A stretch of 41,407 nucleotides of DNA, from assembly GCA_029884335.1 (NCBI GenBank), contig JAOUIA010000032.1:1-41407 (forward strand). Reading direction: 5' to 3'. The position numbers and the translations under genes are program-made. The notes beneath the pieces are model-generated. The model saw nothing but the letters and a program-made list of their open reading frames with translations. It ran no database searches and was not told where the DNA came from. The DNA is from Betaproteobacteria bacterium (GTDB lineage Bacteria > Pseudomonadota > Gammaproteobacteria > Burkholderiales > Casimicrobiaceae). Shown piece after piece: positions 8,821 to 17,540 of this stretch. The number at the start of each line of letters is the position of its first letter. The stretch's first letter is position 1.

Positions 8821-9258
8821 TCAGTGGACCGGCAGCTTCCGCGACTCGCCGCCCGGCGACTTGGGCAGCGTGAGCGTCAGCACGCCGTTCTCGAACTTCG
8901 CGTCGGCGCGATTGAGGTCGATGTCGTCGGGCATCGTCATGCTGCGCGACACCGAGCCGAAGTAGCGCTCGCTGCGCAGCACCTTCTCGCCTTCCTTCTC
9001 TTCCTTCTCGCGCTTCACTTCCGCGGTGATCGACACCGTATTGCCGTCGACCGAAACGTTGACGTCTTCCTTCGCCACGCCCGGCAGCTCGGCCTTGACG
9101 ACGTACCCGGACGCCGTCTCGGCGACGTCCATCTTCATCGTGGGCTCGGGCTCGGGCATCGCACCCATCGCAAACTCCTTCCACAGCGGCGCGACGTCCG
9201 TGAACGGATCGTAGCGAAGCATCTCGCGGAACGGATTCCAACGGGTCATTGCCTTCAT
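8821..9258 (-). CDS. Small heat-shock protein (Hsp20/alpha-crystallin family)
   Basis: This 145-residue ATP-independent holdase would bind unfolding proteins in the cytoplasm and keep them refoldable. A short N-terminal arm (RWNPFREMLRYDPF) precedes the alpha-crystallin domain, about residues 40-135. The family motif appears as AKFENGVLTLTLPK, and a short tail ends KLPVH. I place the start at ATG 9258 (MKAMTRWNPF), preceded by AGGAGA; the open frame extends further upstream, but those codons look like untranslated leader. The leader can fold so that part of the ribosome-binding site is paired, and an FNR-like box with a well-placed -10 lies upstream (separate entries). Confidence 0.93.
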   Translation of the reverse strand: MKAMTRWNPFREMLRYDPFTDVAPLWKEFAMGAMPEPEPTMKMDVAETASGYVVKAELPGVAKEDVNVSVDGNTVSITAEVKREKEEKEGEKVLRSERYFGSVSRSMTMPDDIDLNRADAKFENGVLTLTLPKSPGGESRKLPVH

Positions 9259-9259
9259 A

Positions 9260-9322
9260 CCGTCTCCTGTGCCACAGACGGCCGCCGGCCCAACCGACCG
9301 GTTGACATGCACCCGGCGGCCG
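9260..9322 (-). promoter_or_regulatory. Structured hsp20 5' leader, possible RNA thermometer
   Basis: On the minus strand the predicted leader begins with CGGCCGCCGG (9322-9313), which pairs exactly with 9288-9279 around an inner AACCG/CGGTT hairpin. Next to the start codon, CCGTCT (9281-9276) pairs exactly with AGACGG (9265-9260), and that stem takes in part of the AGGAGA ribosome-binding site. Small heat-shock genes in proteobacteria are often controlled by thermometers such as ROSE or fourU. This does not match a named class by eye, so the role is inferred. Confidence 0.45.
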
Positions 9323-9329
9323 CAGCATA

Positions 9330-9370
9330 AGAATACCCCCGCTGCGCGCCTGCGTATTGCCCGCGGTCAA
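9330..9370 (-). promoter_or_regulatory. FNR-like box and -10 for hsp20 (box A)
   Basis: The 14-bp box at 9357-9370 reads TTGCC-CGCG-GTCAA on the plus strand and TTGAC-CGCG-GGCAA on the minus strand, against the family pattern TTGAY-N4-RTCAA. A -10 hexamer TATTCT occupies 9335-9330 on the minus strand, 21 nt from the box. That spacing is what class II FNR/ANR promoters show (box centred near -41.5). The predicted transcription start, about 9322, coincides with the base of the leader hairpin. Confidence 0.6.
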
Positions 9371-9439
9371 CGAACGGCGCGATGGTGCGCTCGGTTTGCG
9401 GCAGGCAACGCGCGCTCCCCCGCGCCACAGCTCGCGGGC

Positions 9440-10594
9440 CTACCCGAGACGCTCGTCGAGCCCCGGCGCCACCGGAGCGTAGGAGTGCGCTGCGAGGACG
9501 GCCGCGTCCAGTTCCGCGGCCCACCCGGGACCCTCAGGGGCGACGAACGCCCCGTCCACCAGCTGCGGCTCCACGCCGCCGACGACGTCGCGCGCGAGGT
9601 CGCTCTCGCCCAGCTGGTACTCGAGACTGTCGACCGCGGGCGCCGCCAGCGCGACGTGCAGGCTGGCCAGCGTGCACACCGGCCCGGTGGGGTTGTGCGG
9701 CGAGAAGAGCACGCCGTGCCCCTGCGCGAACGCCGCAATGCGCAGCATCTCGACGGGACCGCCGCAGTACTTCACGTCCGGCATGATCGCGTCGACGCGG
9801 CGCGGCAGGGCGAAGGGGCGGAATCCGTCCACCGCCGTCTGCCGCTCGCAGGCTGCAACGAGGATGCCGCGCTCGTTCGCCGCCTGCCTGATGCGCGCGA
9901 GCGCGTCGTGCGCGTGCGGCTGCTCGGAGACCGGGCACTCGAACCAGTGAATGCCCGCCGTCGCCAGCCGATCCAGCACGCGCAGCGCCGTCGGCTCGTC
10001 GAAGCGCCAGTGACAGTCGACCATCAGGCGCGGCAGCGGGCCCACTGCGGCGCGCATCGCCTCGACGCGCGCGACTCCAGCCTCGATCGCCCGCCGCGTC
10101 GCGGGCTCGTGCAGCGCGTCCGGCAGCACGCCGTCGAAAGGCGCGATCTTGACCGCGCGAAAGCCGCGCTCGACCGCCGCGCGCGCGCTCGCCGCGCAGC
10201 CTTCGGGCGAGCGGTCGCGGGTCGCGCGGTTGACGTTGGCGTACACCGGAACACGGTCGCGGCGGCGCCCGCCGAGCAGCTGCCACGCGGGCACGCCGGC
10301 CGCCCGTGCCCGCGCATCGACGAACGCCTGGCGGATGGCGCTGCGCACCGCGTGGCCGACGAGACCGGTGGGGGCGTGCGGATGCGTCGCCAGCGCCGGA
10401 TGGTCGTCGTCGAGCGGCGCGCCGAGCAGCAGCGGACGCAGCTGCGCGAGGCACGCTTCCAGCAGCGGCTCGTGGCCGTTGAGGGAAGCCTCGCCGATCC
10501 CTTCCACGCCCTCGTCCGTGCGCACGCGCACGAAGTGCCAGTTGGTGCGCTCGTTGACGTGCAGCGTGCGGGACTCGACGGCGGCGACGCGCAT
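9440..10594 (-). CDS. Mandelate racemase/muconate lactonising enzyme family protein
   Basis: This 384-residue enolase-superfamily protein would abstract a proton next to a carboxylate, as a sugar-acid dehydratase, racemase or cycloisomerase. The capping domain (1-110) is followed by the barrel. Candidate active-site residues are K149 (AVKIAPF), metal ligands D193 (MVDCHW), E219 (WFECPVSE) and E250 (AACERQ), and H300 in SPHNPTGP. Only one Lys is seen where some members have a KxK pair. I chose ATG 10594 because the upstream extension runs through the divergent promoter. It is divergent from a TctC-type binding protein gene, which suggests that the two may handle the same organic acid. The substrate is not assigned. 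Confidence 0.85.
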   Translation of the reverse strand: MRVAAVESRTLHVNERTNWHFVRVRTDEGVEGIGEASLNGHEPLLEACLAQLRPLLLGAPLDDDHPALATHPHAPTGLVGHAVRSAIRQAFVDARARAAGVPAWQLLGGRRRDRVPVYANVNRATRDRSPEGCAASARAAVERGFRAVKIAPFDGVLPDALHEPATRRAIEAGVARVEAMRAAVGPLPRLMVDCHWRFDEPTALRVLDRLATAGIHWFECPVSEQPHAHDALARIRQAANERGILVAACERQTAVDGFRPFALPRRVDAIMPDVKYCGGPVEMLRIAAFAQGHGVLFSPHNPTGPVCTLASLHVALAAPAVDSLEYQLGESDLARDVVGGVEPQLVDGAFVAPEGPGWAAELDAAVLAAHSYAPVAPGLDERLG

Positions 10595-10595
10595 G

Positions 10596-10624
10596 TTGAC
10601 AGTTTGCCGAAGGCGGACGATAAA
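10596..10624 (+). promoter_or_regulatory. Sigma-70 promoter for the TctC gene
   Basis: A perfect -35 TTGACA (10596-10601), a 17-nt spacer, then GATAAA (10619-10624) as -10. This is the clearest housekeeping promoter in the window. It starts 2 bp from the divergent enolase-family start codon, so the two genes share one control region. Confidence 0.7.
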
Positions 10625-10653
10625 CTCGCCCGATTCTAAGCCCGGGAGCACCA

Positions 10654-11622
10654 ATGCGCCTCGCCGCCGCCATCCTCGCCGCCACCTGCGCGCTGCTCGC
10701 GCCGCCCTCGTTCGCGCAAGGCGCGTATCCGCAGAAGCCGATCCGGCTCATCGTGCCGAGCCCCCCGGGCGACGGCTCGGACCTGATGGCGCGCGCGATC
10801 GGCGACAAGCTGACGCAGGCGCTCGGCCAGCCGATCGTCGTCGACAACCGCCAGGGTGCGGGCGGCCGCGTGGGCACCGAGGCCGCGGCCAAGGCCGCGC
10901 CCGACGGCTACACGCTGATCATGGGCAACGCCGGCTCGCACGGCATCAACGCCGCGCTGTACCGCGACCTCCCCTACGACATCGAGCGCGACTTCGTCGC
11001 GATCACGCAGGTGATGCGGGCGCCCAACGTGCTGGTCATCAACCCGTCGCTGCCTGCGAAGAGCGTCGCCGAGTTCATCGCGCTGCTCAAGGGCAGTCCC
11101 GGCAAGTACAGCTACGGGTCGGGCGGCAACGGCAGCTCCGCGCACTTCACCGCCGAGCTCTTCAAGTCGATGGCCGGCGTGGACATCGCCCACATCCCGT
11201 ACAAGGGCGCGACCCCCGCGCTCACCGACGTGATCGGCGGGCAGGTCGCCATGTTCATGGGCAACCTCCCGCCGGCGATGGGCCACATCAAGGCCGGGCG
11301 CGTGCGCGCGCTCGCGGTGACCACCGCGCAGCGCTCGTCGCTCGTGCCCGACCTGCCGACGATCGCCGAGGCGGGGCTGCCCGGCTTCGAGACCGTCGCC
11401 TGGTTCGGGCTGTTCGCACCGGCGGGCACGGCGCCCGAGATCGTCGTGCGCCTGCGCGACGAGGTGGCGAAGATCGTGCAGCAGCCCGACATCCGCGAGC
11501 GCATCGTCACGCTCGGCGGCGAGCCGGTCGGCAACACGCCTGCCGAGTTCGCCGCCATCGTGCGCGGGGACGTCGCCAAGTGGAAGGGCGTGGCCAAGGC
11601 GGCGAACATCGTCGCGGACTAG
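10654..11622 (+). CDS. Bug/TctC-family periplasmic solute-binding protein
   Basis: The 322-residue protein begins with a signal peptide (MRLAAAILAATCALLAPPSFAQG, cleavage probably after SFA, near residue 21). The mature part opens with YPQKPIRLIVPSPPGDGSD, the hallmark of Bug proteins, and has the family segments PDGYTLIMGN and HIPYKGATPAL. These bind small carboxylates or similar compounds in the periplasm, usually for the tripartite tricarboxylate transporter TctAB. No tctA or tctB is nearby; orphan Bug proteins are very numerous in Burkholderiales. It has its own strong promoter and is divergent from the enolase-family gene. Confidence 0.92.
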   Translation: MRLAAAILAATCALLAPPSFAQGAYPQKPIRLIVPSPPGDGSDLMARAIGDKLTQALGQPIVVDNRQGAGGRVGTEAAAKAAPDGYTLIMGNAGSHGINAALYRDLPYDIERDFVAITQVMRAPNVLVINPSLPAKSVAEFIALLKGSPGKYSYGSGGNGSSAHFTAELFKSMAGVDIAHIPYKGATPALTDVIGGQVAMFMGNLPPAMGHIKAGRVRALAVTTAQRSSLVPDLPTIAEAGLPGFETVAWFGLFAPAGTAPEIVVRLRDEVAKIVQQPDIRERIVTLGGEPVGNTPAEFAAIVRGDVAKWKGVAKAANIVAD

Positions 11623-11636
11623 CTGGCCGCGTGCCC

Positions 11637-12905
11637 TCAGCGCGGGGCAAGCCGGCGTCTCGAGACCCTGCCCCCCGGCGGCAGCAGGCCCCGCAGCATC
11701 TGCTCGCACGTCGCCGCCGACATGTAGCGCGGCACCGGGTAGCTGGTGTCGGCCTCCCAGCAGGCCGCGCCGGCGAGCGCCGGAATGTCCTCCGCCCGCA
11801 ACGGTTCGACGCACGACGGGATGCCGATGTCGCGGTTGAGCACGTCGATCGACGCGATGAACTTCTTCGCGAGCGCGGCCGGCCGCTCGCGTTCGCTACC
11901 CACGCCGGCGCGCAGCGCGAGCGCCGCGAGCCGGCTCGTGACGGCAGGCGCCAGGAAGCGCAGCACGTGCGGCAGCACGATCGCGTTGGCGAGTCCGTGC
12001 GGCACGTGGTACTTCGCGCCGAGCTGGTGGGCGATCGCGTGCACGTAGCCCACGTTGGCCCGCGTGAACGCGAGGCCGCCGTACGCCGCCGCGAGCGCCA
12101 TCTGCTCGCGCGCCTCCAGGCTGCGGCCATTCCGGACCGCGCGGCGCAGGTGCGCGAAGACGAGCCCGACGCACGCGAGCGCCATGCGGTCGGACTGCGG
12201 CGTGGCCCACTGGCCGAGGAACGCTTCGATGGCGTGGGTGAGCGCATCCATCCCGGTCGCCGCCGTCACGTGCTTCGGCAGCCCCGTCATCAGCGCCGCG
12301 TCGAGCGCCGCCATCGCCGGAACGAGGCGCGTGTCGGCGATCACGAGCTTGCGCTCGGCATCCGGATCCGAGATCACCGCGGCGACGGTCACCTCGGAGC
12401 CCGTGCCCGCCGTCGTCGGGACCGCATAGAGCGGCTCCGGCGGGCGCAGGCCCCGGAAGTAGCCGACCAGCTTGCGCGGGTGCTTGCCGTTGCCCACGGC
12501 GTGCGCGATCGCCTTCCCCGCATCCATCGGCGATCCGCCCCCGAATGCGACGACGGCGTCGCAGCGCCGCTCCCGGTAGAACGCGATGCCCCGCTCGATC
12601 TGGGGGATCGGCGCATCGGGCGAGACATCGTCGAAGACGACGTGCCGTACACCGCCCGCCGACAATGCCTTCACCAGCGCGCCCGGAAGTCCCAGGCCCG
12701 CGACCCCCCGGTCCGTGACGATCAGGACGTTCCGATGCCCGAAGCCTGCGATCGCCTGCCCCAGCCGGGCACTCGATCCGGGGCCCACCAGCAGCACCGG
12801 CTGCGGAATCGGCAGCATCCCCGTCACCACGCCGGCCGCCCGCATCGCCGTCGACAACCCGACCGACCGTACGACCGTCCCCACGACGCCTGCCATCGCG
12901 ACCAT
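11637..12905 (-). CDS. Iron-containing alcohol dehydrogenase family protein
   Basis: This 422-residue protein belongs to the group III (iron-type) alcohol dehydrogenases, which interconvert aldehydes or ketones and alcohols with NAD(P)H. It shows the nucleotide-binding loop AFGGGSPMDAGKAIA, the TTAGTGSEVT motif, and metal-binding regions around GMDALTHAIEAF and VPHGLANAIVLPH. An N-terminal extension of about 30 residues precedes the usual beginning. ATG 12905 has GGAGG six bases upstream. It is divergent from the acyl-ACP-reductase-like gene, which would produce an aldehyde, so it may reduce that product to an alcohol; this is inference. Its promoter does not have the FNR-like geometry. Confidence 0.88.
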   Translation of the reverse strand: MVAMAGVVGTVVRSVGLSTAMRAAGVVTGMLPIPQPVLLVGPGSSARLGQAIAGFGHRNVLIVTDRGVAGLGLPGALVKALSAGGVRHVVFDDVSPDAPIPQIERGIAFYRERRCDAVVAFGGGSPMDAGKAIAHAVGNGKHPRKLVGYFRGLRPPEPLYAVPTTAGTGSEVTVAAVISDPDAERKLVIADTRLVPAMAALDAALMTGLPKHVTAATGMDALTHAIEAFLGQWATPQSDRMALACVGLVFAHLRRAVRNGRSLEAREQMALAAAYGGLAFTRANVGYVHAIAHQLGAKYHVPHGLANAIVLPHVLRFLAPAVTSRLAALALRAGVGSERERPAALAKKFIASIDVLNRDIGIPSCVEPLRAEDIPALAGAACWEADTSYPVPRYMSAATCEQMLRGLLPPGGRVSRRRLAPR

Positions 12906-12985
12906 CCCGCGCCTCCGAAGCGCACTGCGAACGCCGACAGCTTGCGCCTTCCCGCAGGCCGGCGCAGCGCTGCCGCGCCTGCTTG

Positions 12986-13052
12986 TCGACCAGGATCAAG
13001 GGCGCGTCGACGCAGGCGCGGCTTACTTGCAGGTGCGGCGGACACGCGCCGC
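12986..13052 (+). promoter_or_regulatory. FNR-like box and leader hairpin before the reductase-like gene (box B)
   Basis: The box at 12986-12999 reads TCGAC-CAGG-ATCAA, one mismatch from TTGAC-N4-ATCAA. A weak -10 (CTTACT, 13022-13027) lies 22 nt downstream. A GCGGCG-GACACG-CGCCGC hairpin at 13035-13052 would sit at the predicted 5' end of the transcript. Geometry favours the rightward gene, not the alcohol dehydrogenase. Confidence 0.45.
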
Positions 13053-13072
13053 GGGTTGCGGACGAGGGCGTC

Positions 13073-15160
13073 ATGGCAACGGTGGTAGGCATCAGCCTGG
13101 GGGCAAGCGACAGGGACTTCGCGCTGGCCGCGCGGTTCCTCGGCCGGCCGCTGGAGATCCGCAGGCTCGGCACGGACGGCAGCGCGGCGCGCGCCCTGAA
13201 GCTGCTGAAGCACTGGGACAGCCGCGCCGACGCGATCGGGCTCGGCGTCGTGAAGGACAGCTACACCGTCGGATCGCGGCAGTTCGTCGACAAGGACAGC
13301 GCGCGCCTGAAGGGGGCGGTGCTGCGGGCACCGGTCACGACGGGCGGGCGGCTCGGGGACATCCTGCAGGAGTGGGCGCTGCGCCACGTGCAGGGCAAGC
13401 TGGGCGACTACTTCAACAACGCCAACGTGCTGTTCTTCTCGGGCCGCACGAACTACAAGCTCGCGCTGGCGATGGCCGAGTACACGCCGAACCTGCTGTT
13501 CGCCGACGCGTTGATGCAGCTGGGGATCCCCAAGCTGATCACGTCGCTGGGCGCGCTGGAGCTCTACGCCAGCGGCGCGCACTACGTGCTCGACTGGACG
13601 CCGGAAGCGCTGATGGCCTCGGCGCCGGCGCGCAAGTGGACGCGATACGTCCTGCGCCAGGCCATGCGCGACGCCAGCGTGATCGTGGCCCCGGTCCACG
13701 AGCTCGACCGCTTCGGCGCCCGCGATCTCGCCGGCAAGACGATATTCACGTCGACGGTCAACGACGCCCGCCTGGCCGCCTTCAAGGCGAAGGGCGTGGG
13801 CACGGTGATCGACGGCGCGCCGGCGCTGTTCGGGCACGTGCTGGACCCGAGCATGCTCGACGCCATGATCGTGGCCGCGACCGGCAAGGCGCCGGAGGCG
13901 ATCCTCGAGGACGACTACCTCGAGATCATCACCGGCCTCGCGCTCGAGCCGCGCATCCTGTATCCGAACGGCTTCCGGCGCGTGAACCGCTTCGCGTTCG
14001 TCATCCACCCGCTGTCGCAGGAGTACTTCAAGAACGTCAAGCCGATCGAGCTGCTCTCGCAGGTGTCGCCACCCGTGTTCATGGACGCGGTCGAGAAGGT
14101 CATGGCCTACGCGCCCCCGTTCGTCTATTCGAAGGTGACGGGGATCAGGTCGCCGACGGGCGTGGAGGCGGAAGGCTGGCTGATCTCGGTGGGCGGGACG
14201 CCGGGCGAGATCATGGGCCACGGCCCCGAGTTCACCTACCGCCGGCTGCTCGACGCCGCGCGGATCGCCAGGCGCCTCGGCGCGCAGATCATGGGCCTGG
14301 GCGCCTTCACCAAGGTCGTCGGCGACGCCGGGCTCACCGTGGCGCGCCGCGCGCCGCTCCCCATCACGACGGGCAACAGCTACAGCGCGTCGGGCGCCCT
14401 CTGGGCGGCGCACGACGCCGTGCTGAAGCTCGGCCTCGTGCCGAAGCCGAAGCGCGGCGAGAAGGTCGCGATGAAGGCGATGGTGGTCGGCGCCACCGGC
14501 GCGATCGGCTCGGTGTGCGCGCGCCTGCTCGCCATGGTCGCCGACGAGGTCTACATGGTCTCGCCGGAGACCGCGAAGCTCCTGTCGCTCAAGGAGTCGA
14601 TCCTCGCGGAGACGCCGGACGCGAAGCTGTTCCTCTCCGCCCGCGCCGACAAGGACATCGCGGGCATGGACATGATCGTCACCGCGACTTCCGGCGCCGG
14701 CAAGAGGATCCTCGACATCACGCGGGTCAAGCCCGGCTGCGTGATCACCGACGTCGCGCGGCCGCTGGACCTGCCGCCGGACGAGGTGGCGAAGCGGCCC
14801 GACGTGCTGGTGATCGAGTCGGGCGAGATCCTCCTCCCGGGGAAGGTGTCGATGAAGAACATCGGGCTCCCTCCCAACGTGGCCTACGCCTGTCTCGCCG
14901 AGACGATCGTGCTGGCGCTGGAAGGGCGTTTCGAGAACTTCACGGTCGGCCGCAGCATCGAGTGGGAGAAGGTGCGCGAGATCTACCGGCTCGGCCGCAA
15001 GCACGGCATGAAGCTCGCCGCGATCTCCGGGGTGAACGGGCCGTTCACGGACGCGGACATCCGCCGCGTGCGCAAGCTTGCGCTCGCCGCGCGCGCCGCC
15101 GCCAGCGGCGTGCCGCGCGCATCCCCGCGCCGACGCTCCACCGCGCGCCGCGCTCGATAA
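13073..15160 (+). CDS. Two-domain protein with a C-terminal acyl-ACP-reductase-like (AAR) domain
   Basis: The 695-residue protein has two parts. From about residue 304 it resembles cyanobacterial acyl-ACP reductases (COG5322), which make fatty aldehydes from acyl-ACP with NADPH. Matching segments are GLGAFTKVV, ITTGNSYSASG, the Rossmann motif VVGATGAIGS (about 471-480), YACLAETIVLALEG and NFTVGRSIEWEK. Cys607 aligns with the catalytic Cys of the cyanobacterial enzyme. Residues 1-300 (VVGISLGASDRDFALAARF and on) look like proteins labelled quinate 5-dehydrogenase in Firmicutes; their function is unclear. ATG 13073 follows GAGGG. The gene is preceded by an FNR-like box, faces away from an alcohol dehydrogenase gene and is 65 nt before maeB, a possible NADPH source. 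Acyl substrate is inferred. Confidence 0.7.
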   Translation: MATVVGISLGASDRDFALAARFLGRPLEIRRLGTDGSAARALKLLKHWDSRADAIGLGVVKDSYTVGSRQFVDKDSARLKGAVLRAPVTTGGRLGDILQEWALRHVQGKLGDYFNNANVLFFSGRTNYKLALAMAEYTPNLLFADALMQLGIPKLITSLGALELYASGAHYVLDWTPEALMASAPARKWTRYVLRQAMRDASVIVAPVHELDRFGARDLAGKTIFTSTVNDARLAAFKAKGVGTVIDGAPALFGHVLDPSMLDAMIVAATGKAPEAILEDDYLEIITGLALEPRILYPNGFRRVNRFAFVIHPLSQEYFKNVKPIELLSQVSPPVFMDAVEKVMAYAPPFVYSKVTGIRSPTGVEAEGWLISVGGTPGEIMGHGPEFTYRRLLDAARIARRLGAQIMGLGAFTKVVGDAGLTVARRAPLPITTGNSYSASGALWAAHDAVLKLGLVPKPKRGEKVAMKAMVVGATGAIGSVCARLLAMVADEVYMVSPETAKLLSLKESILAETPDAKLFLSARADKDIAGMDMIVTATSGAGKRILDITRVKPGCVITDVARPLDLPPDEVAKRPDVLVIESGEILLPGKVSMKNIGLPPNVAYACLAETIVLALEGRFENFTVGRSIEWEKVREIYRLGRKHGMKLAAISGVNGPFTDADIRRVRKLALAARAAASGVPRASPRRRSTARRAR

Positions 15161-15225
15161 GGCGACCGTCCTGAGGTAGGCTTGCAGGCGGCCCCGATCC
15201 GGCCGCCGACCTTGGGGGGATGACG

Positions 15226-17538
15226 ATGGGCAAGCCGCTTGCACCCGCGGAACAGGCGCTGAGCGACGCCGCGCTCGACTACCACCGCTCGCCGACGCGG
15301 GGGAAGATCTCGGTCACGCCGACCAAGCCGCTCACCAACCAGCGCGACCTCTCGCTCGCCTACTCGCCCGGCGTGGCCTACGCGTGCCTCGCCATCGAGG
15401 AGGACCCCGCGCGCGCCGCGGAGTTCACCTCGCGAGCCAACCTCGTCGGCGTGGTGACCAACGGCACCGCCGTGCTGGGCCTGGGCAACATCGGCGCGCT
15501 CGCGGCCAAGCCGGTCATGGAAGGCAAGGGCTGCCTGTTCAAGAAGTTCGCCGGCATCGACGTTTTCGACATCGAGCTCGCCGAGAAGGACCCGGACAAG
15601 CTGATCGAGGTCATCGCCGCCCTCGAGCCCACGCTCGGCGGCATCAACCTCGAGGACATCAAGGCGCCGGAGTGCTTCCACATCGAGAAGGCGCTGAAGG
15701 AACGCCTGCGCATCCCGGTCTTCCACGACGACCAGCACGGCACGGCGATCATCTCCGGCGCGGCGTTGCTCAACGGCCTCGAGCTCGTCGGCAAGGAGGC
15801 GAGCGGGATCAAGCTGGTCTGCTCGGGCGCCGGTGCGGCGGCGATCGCCTGCCTCGACCTCATGGTCGGCATGGGGGTCGCGCCCGCGAACGTCTACGTC
15901 GTCGACTCGCGCGGCGTCGTGCAGGACCAGCGCGAGGACGCGCGCAACGGCACGCTCGACCCGAGCAAGCGCCGCTACTGCCAGAAGACGGCCGCCCGCA
16001 CGCTGGCCGACGTGTGCAAGAACGCCGACGTGTTCCTCGGCTGCTCGGCGGCGGGCGTGCTCACCGCGGACATGGTGGCGAGCATGGGCTCGCGACCGAT
16101 CATCCTGGCGCTCGCCAATCCCGAGCCGGAGATCCGTCCGGAGCTCGCGCGCAAGGCCAAGCCCGACTGCATCGTGGCGACCGGGCGCTCCGACTATCCG
16201 AACCAGGTCAACAACGTCCTCTGCTTCCCGTACATCTTCCGCGGCGCGCTCGACTGCGGCGCCACGCGGATCACGGAGGAGATGAAGCTCGCCTGCGTGC
16301 GCGAGATCGCCGCGCTGACCAAGGAGGAGATCAGCGACGAGGTGGCCGCCGCGTACGCCGGGCAGGAGCTGCGCTTCGGCCCCGACTACCTGATCCCCAA
16401 GCCGTTCGACTCGCGGCTGATCCTGCGCATCGCGCCCGCGGTGGCCCGTGCCGCCGCCGAGTCGGGCGTCGCCACGCGGCCGATCAAGGATCTCGACGCC
16501 TACCGGCAGTCGCTCACGCGTTTCGTCTACCAGACCAGCATGGTCATGCGGCCGGTGTTCGCCGCGGCGAAGGCGCGGCCGATGCGCGTGGTCTACGCCA
16601 ACGGCGAGGACGACCGCGTGCTGCGCGCAATGCACGTGGTGCTCGAGGAAGGGCTCGCGGTGCCCAACCTGGTCGGGCGCCGCGCGGTCATCCAGATGCG
16701 CGTCGAGCGCGCCGGGCTGCGCCTGAAGCCGGGTGTGGACTTCGAGGTCACCGATCCCGAGGACGACCCGCGCTTTCGCGCCTACTGGGAGGACTACCAC
16801 CGGCTCATGGGGCGCGAGGGCGTGACCGCGGAGATGGCGAAGGCCGCGCTGCGGCGCTCGAACACGCTGATCTCGGCGATGATGGTCCGCCGCGGCGACG
16901 CCGATGCGATGCTCACCGGGCTGGTCGGCCGCTTCGACGCCCACCTCGACCACGTGCGCGACGTCATCGGCCTCAAGCCCGGCGCCAAGGGCTTCGCGAC
17001 GATGAACGCGGTCCTGCTCGAGAATCGCACGCTTTTCATCGCCGACACCTTCGTCAACGAGGAGCCGGATGCGGCCTTCCTGGCGGAGATCGCGCTGATG
17101 GCCGCCGAGGAGGTGCGCCGCTTCGGCATCCCGCCGAAGGTCGCGTTCGTCTCGCACTCGATGTTCGGCTCGTCGAAGCGCGCCTCGGCGCGCCGCATGC
17201 GCGAGGCGGCCAGCTTGTTCAAGCAGCGCGCCCCGGACCTCGAGTGCGACGGCGAGCTGCACGGGGACGCCGCCCTGTCGCAGGAGGTCCGCGACCGCTT
17301 CCTGCCGTCGAGCACGCTGCGCGGCGAGGCGAACGTGCTCGTCCTGCCGAACCTCGACGCCGCCAACATCCTGTTCAACGTGCTGAAGGTCGTCGGCGGG
17401 CACGGCGTCACCGTGGGGCCCGTGCTGCTCGGCGCGGCGCTGCCCGCGCACATCCTGACGCCGTCCTCGACGATGCGGCGGGTGGTCAACATGACCGCCC
17501 TGGTGGCCGCGGAAGCGGCCGCGCGGGCCACGGGCTGA
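15226..17538 (+). CDS. maeB: NADP-dependent malic enzyme with C-terminal phosphotransacetylase domain
   Basis: MaeB decarboxylates malate to pyruvate and makes NADPH. The 770-residue protein has the malic N-terminal domain ([29 protein letters not shown]), the active-site region [10 protein letters not shown], an NADP-binding GAGAAAIA, and from about residue 430 a phosphate-acetyl/butyryltransferase-like domain that is regulatory in E. coli MaeB. Full family length. The GGGGGG ribosome-binding site (15214-15219) touches an in-frame ATG at 15220, so ATG 15226 ([10 protein letters not shown]) is the better start. It follows the reductase-like gene by 65 nt on the same strand with no obvious terminator and could be co-transcribed, linking NADPH supply to aldehyde formation; that link is inference. 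Confidence 0.94.
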   Translation: MGKPLAPAEQALSDAALDYHRSPTRGKISVTPTKPLTNQRDLSLAYSPGVAYACLAIEEDPARAAEFTSRANLVGVVTNGTAVLGLGNIGALAAKPVMEGKGCLFKKFAGIDVFDIELAEKDPDKLIEVIAALEPTLGGINLEDIKAPECFHIEKALKERLRIPVFHDDQHGTAIISGAALLNGLELVGKEASGIKLVCSGAGAAAIACLDLMVGMGVAPANVYVVDSRGVVQDQREDARNGTLDPSKRRYCQKTAARTLADVCKNADVFLGCSAAGVLTADMVASMGSRPIILALANPEPEIRPELARKAKPDCIVATGRSDYPNQVNNVLCFPYIFRGALDCGATRITEEMKLACVREIAALTKEEISDEVAAAYAGQELRFGPDYLIPKPFDSRLILRIAPAVARAAAESGVATRPIKDLDAYRQSLTRFVYQTSMVMRPVFAAAKARPMRVVYANGEDDRVLRAMHVVLEEGLAVPNLVGRRAVIQMRVERAGLRLKPGVDFEVTDPEDDPRFRAYWEDYHRLMGREGVTAEMAKAALRRSNTLISAMMVRRGDADAMLTGLVGRFDAHLDHVRDVIGLKPGAKGFATMNAVLLENRTLFIADTFVNEEPDAAFLAEIALMAAEEVRRFGIPPKVAFVSHSMFGSSKRASARRMREAASLFKQRAPDLECDGELHGDAALSQEVRDRFLPSSTLRGEANVLVLPNLDAANILFNVLKVVGGHGVTVGPVLLGAALPAHILTPSSTMRRVVNMTALVAAEAAARATG

Positions 17539-17540
17539 CG

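Noticed and set aside
9300-9316. TTGAC half-site near the hsp20 leader
   Set aside because: The second half-site is absent; it lies inside the predicted transcript.
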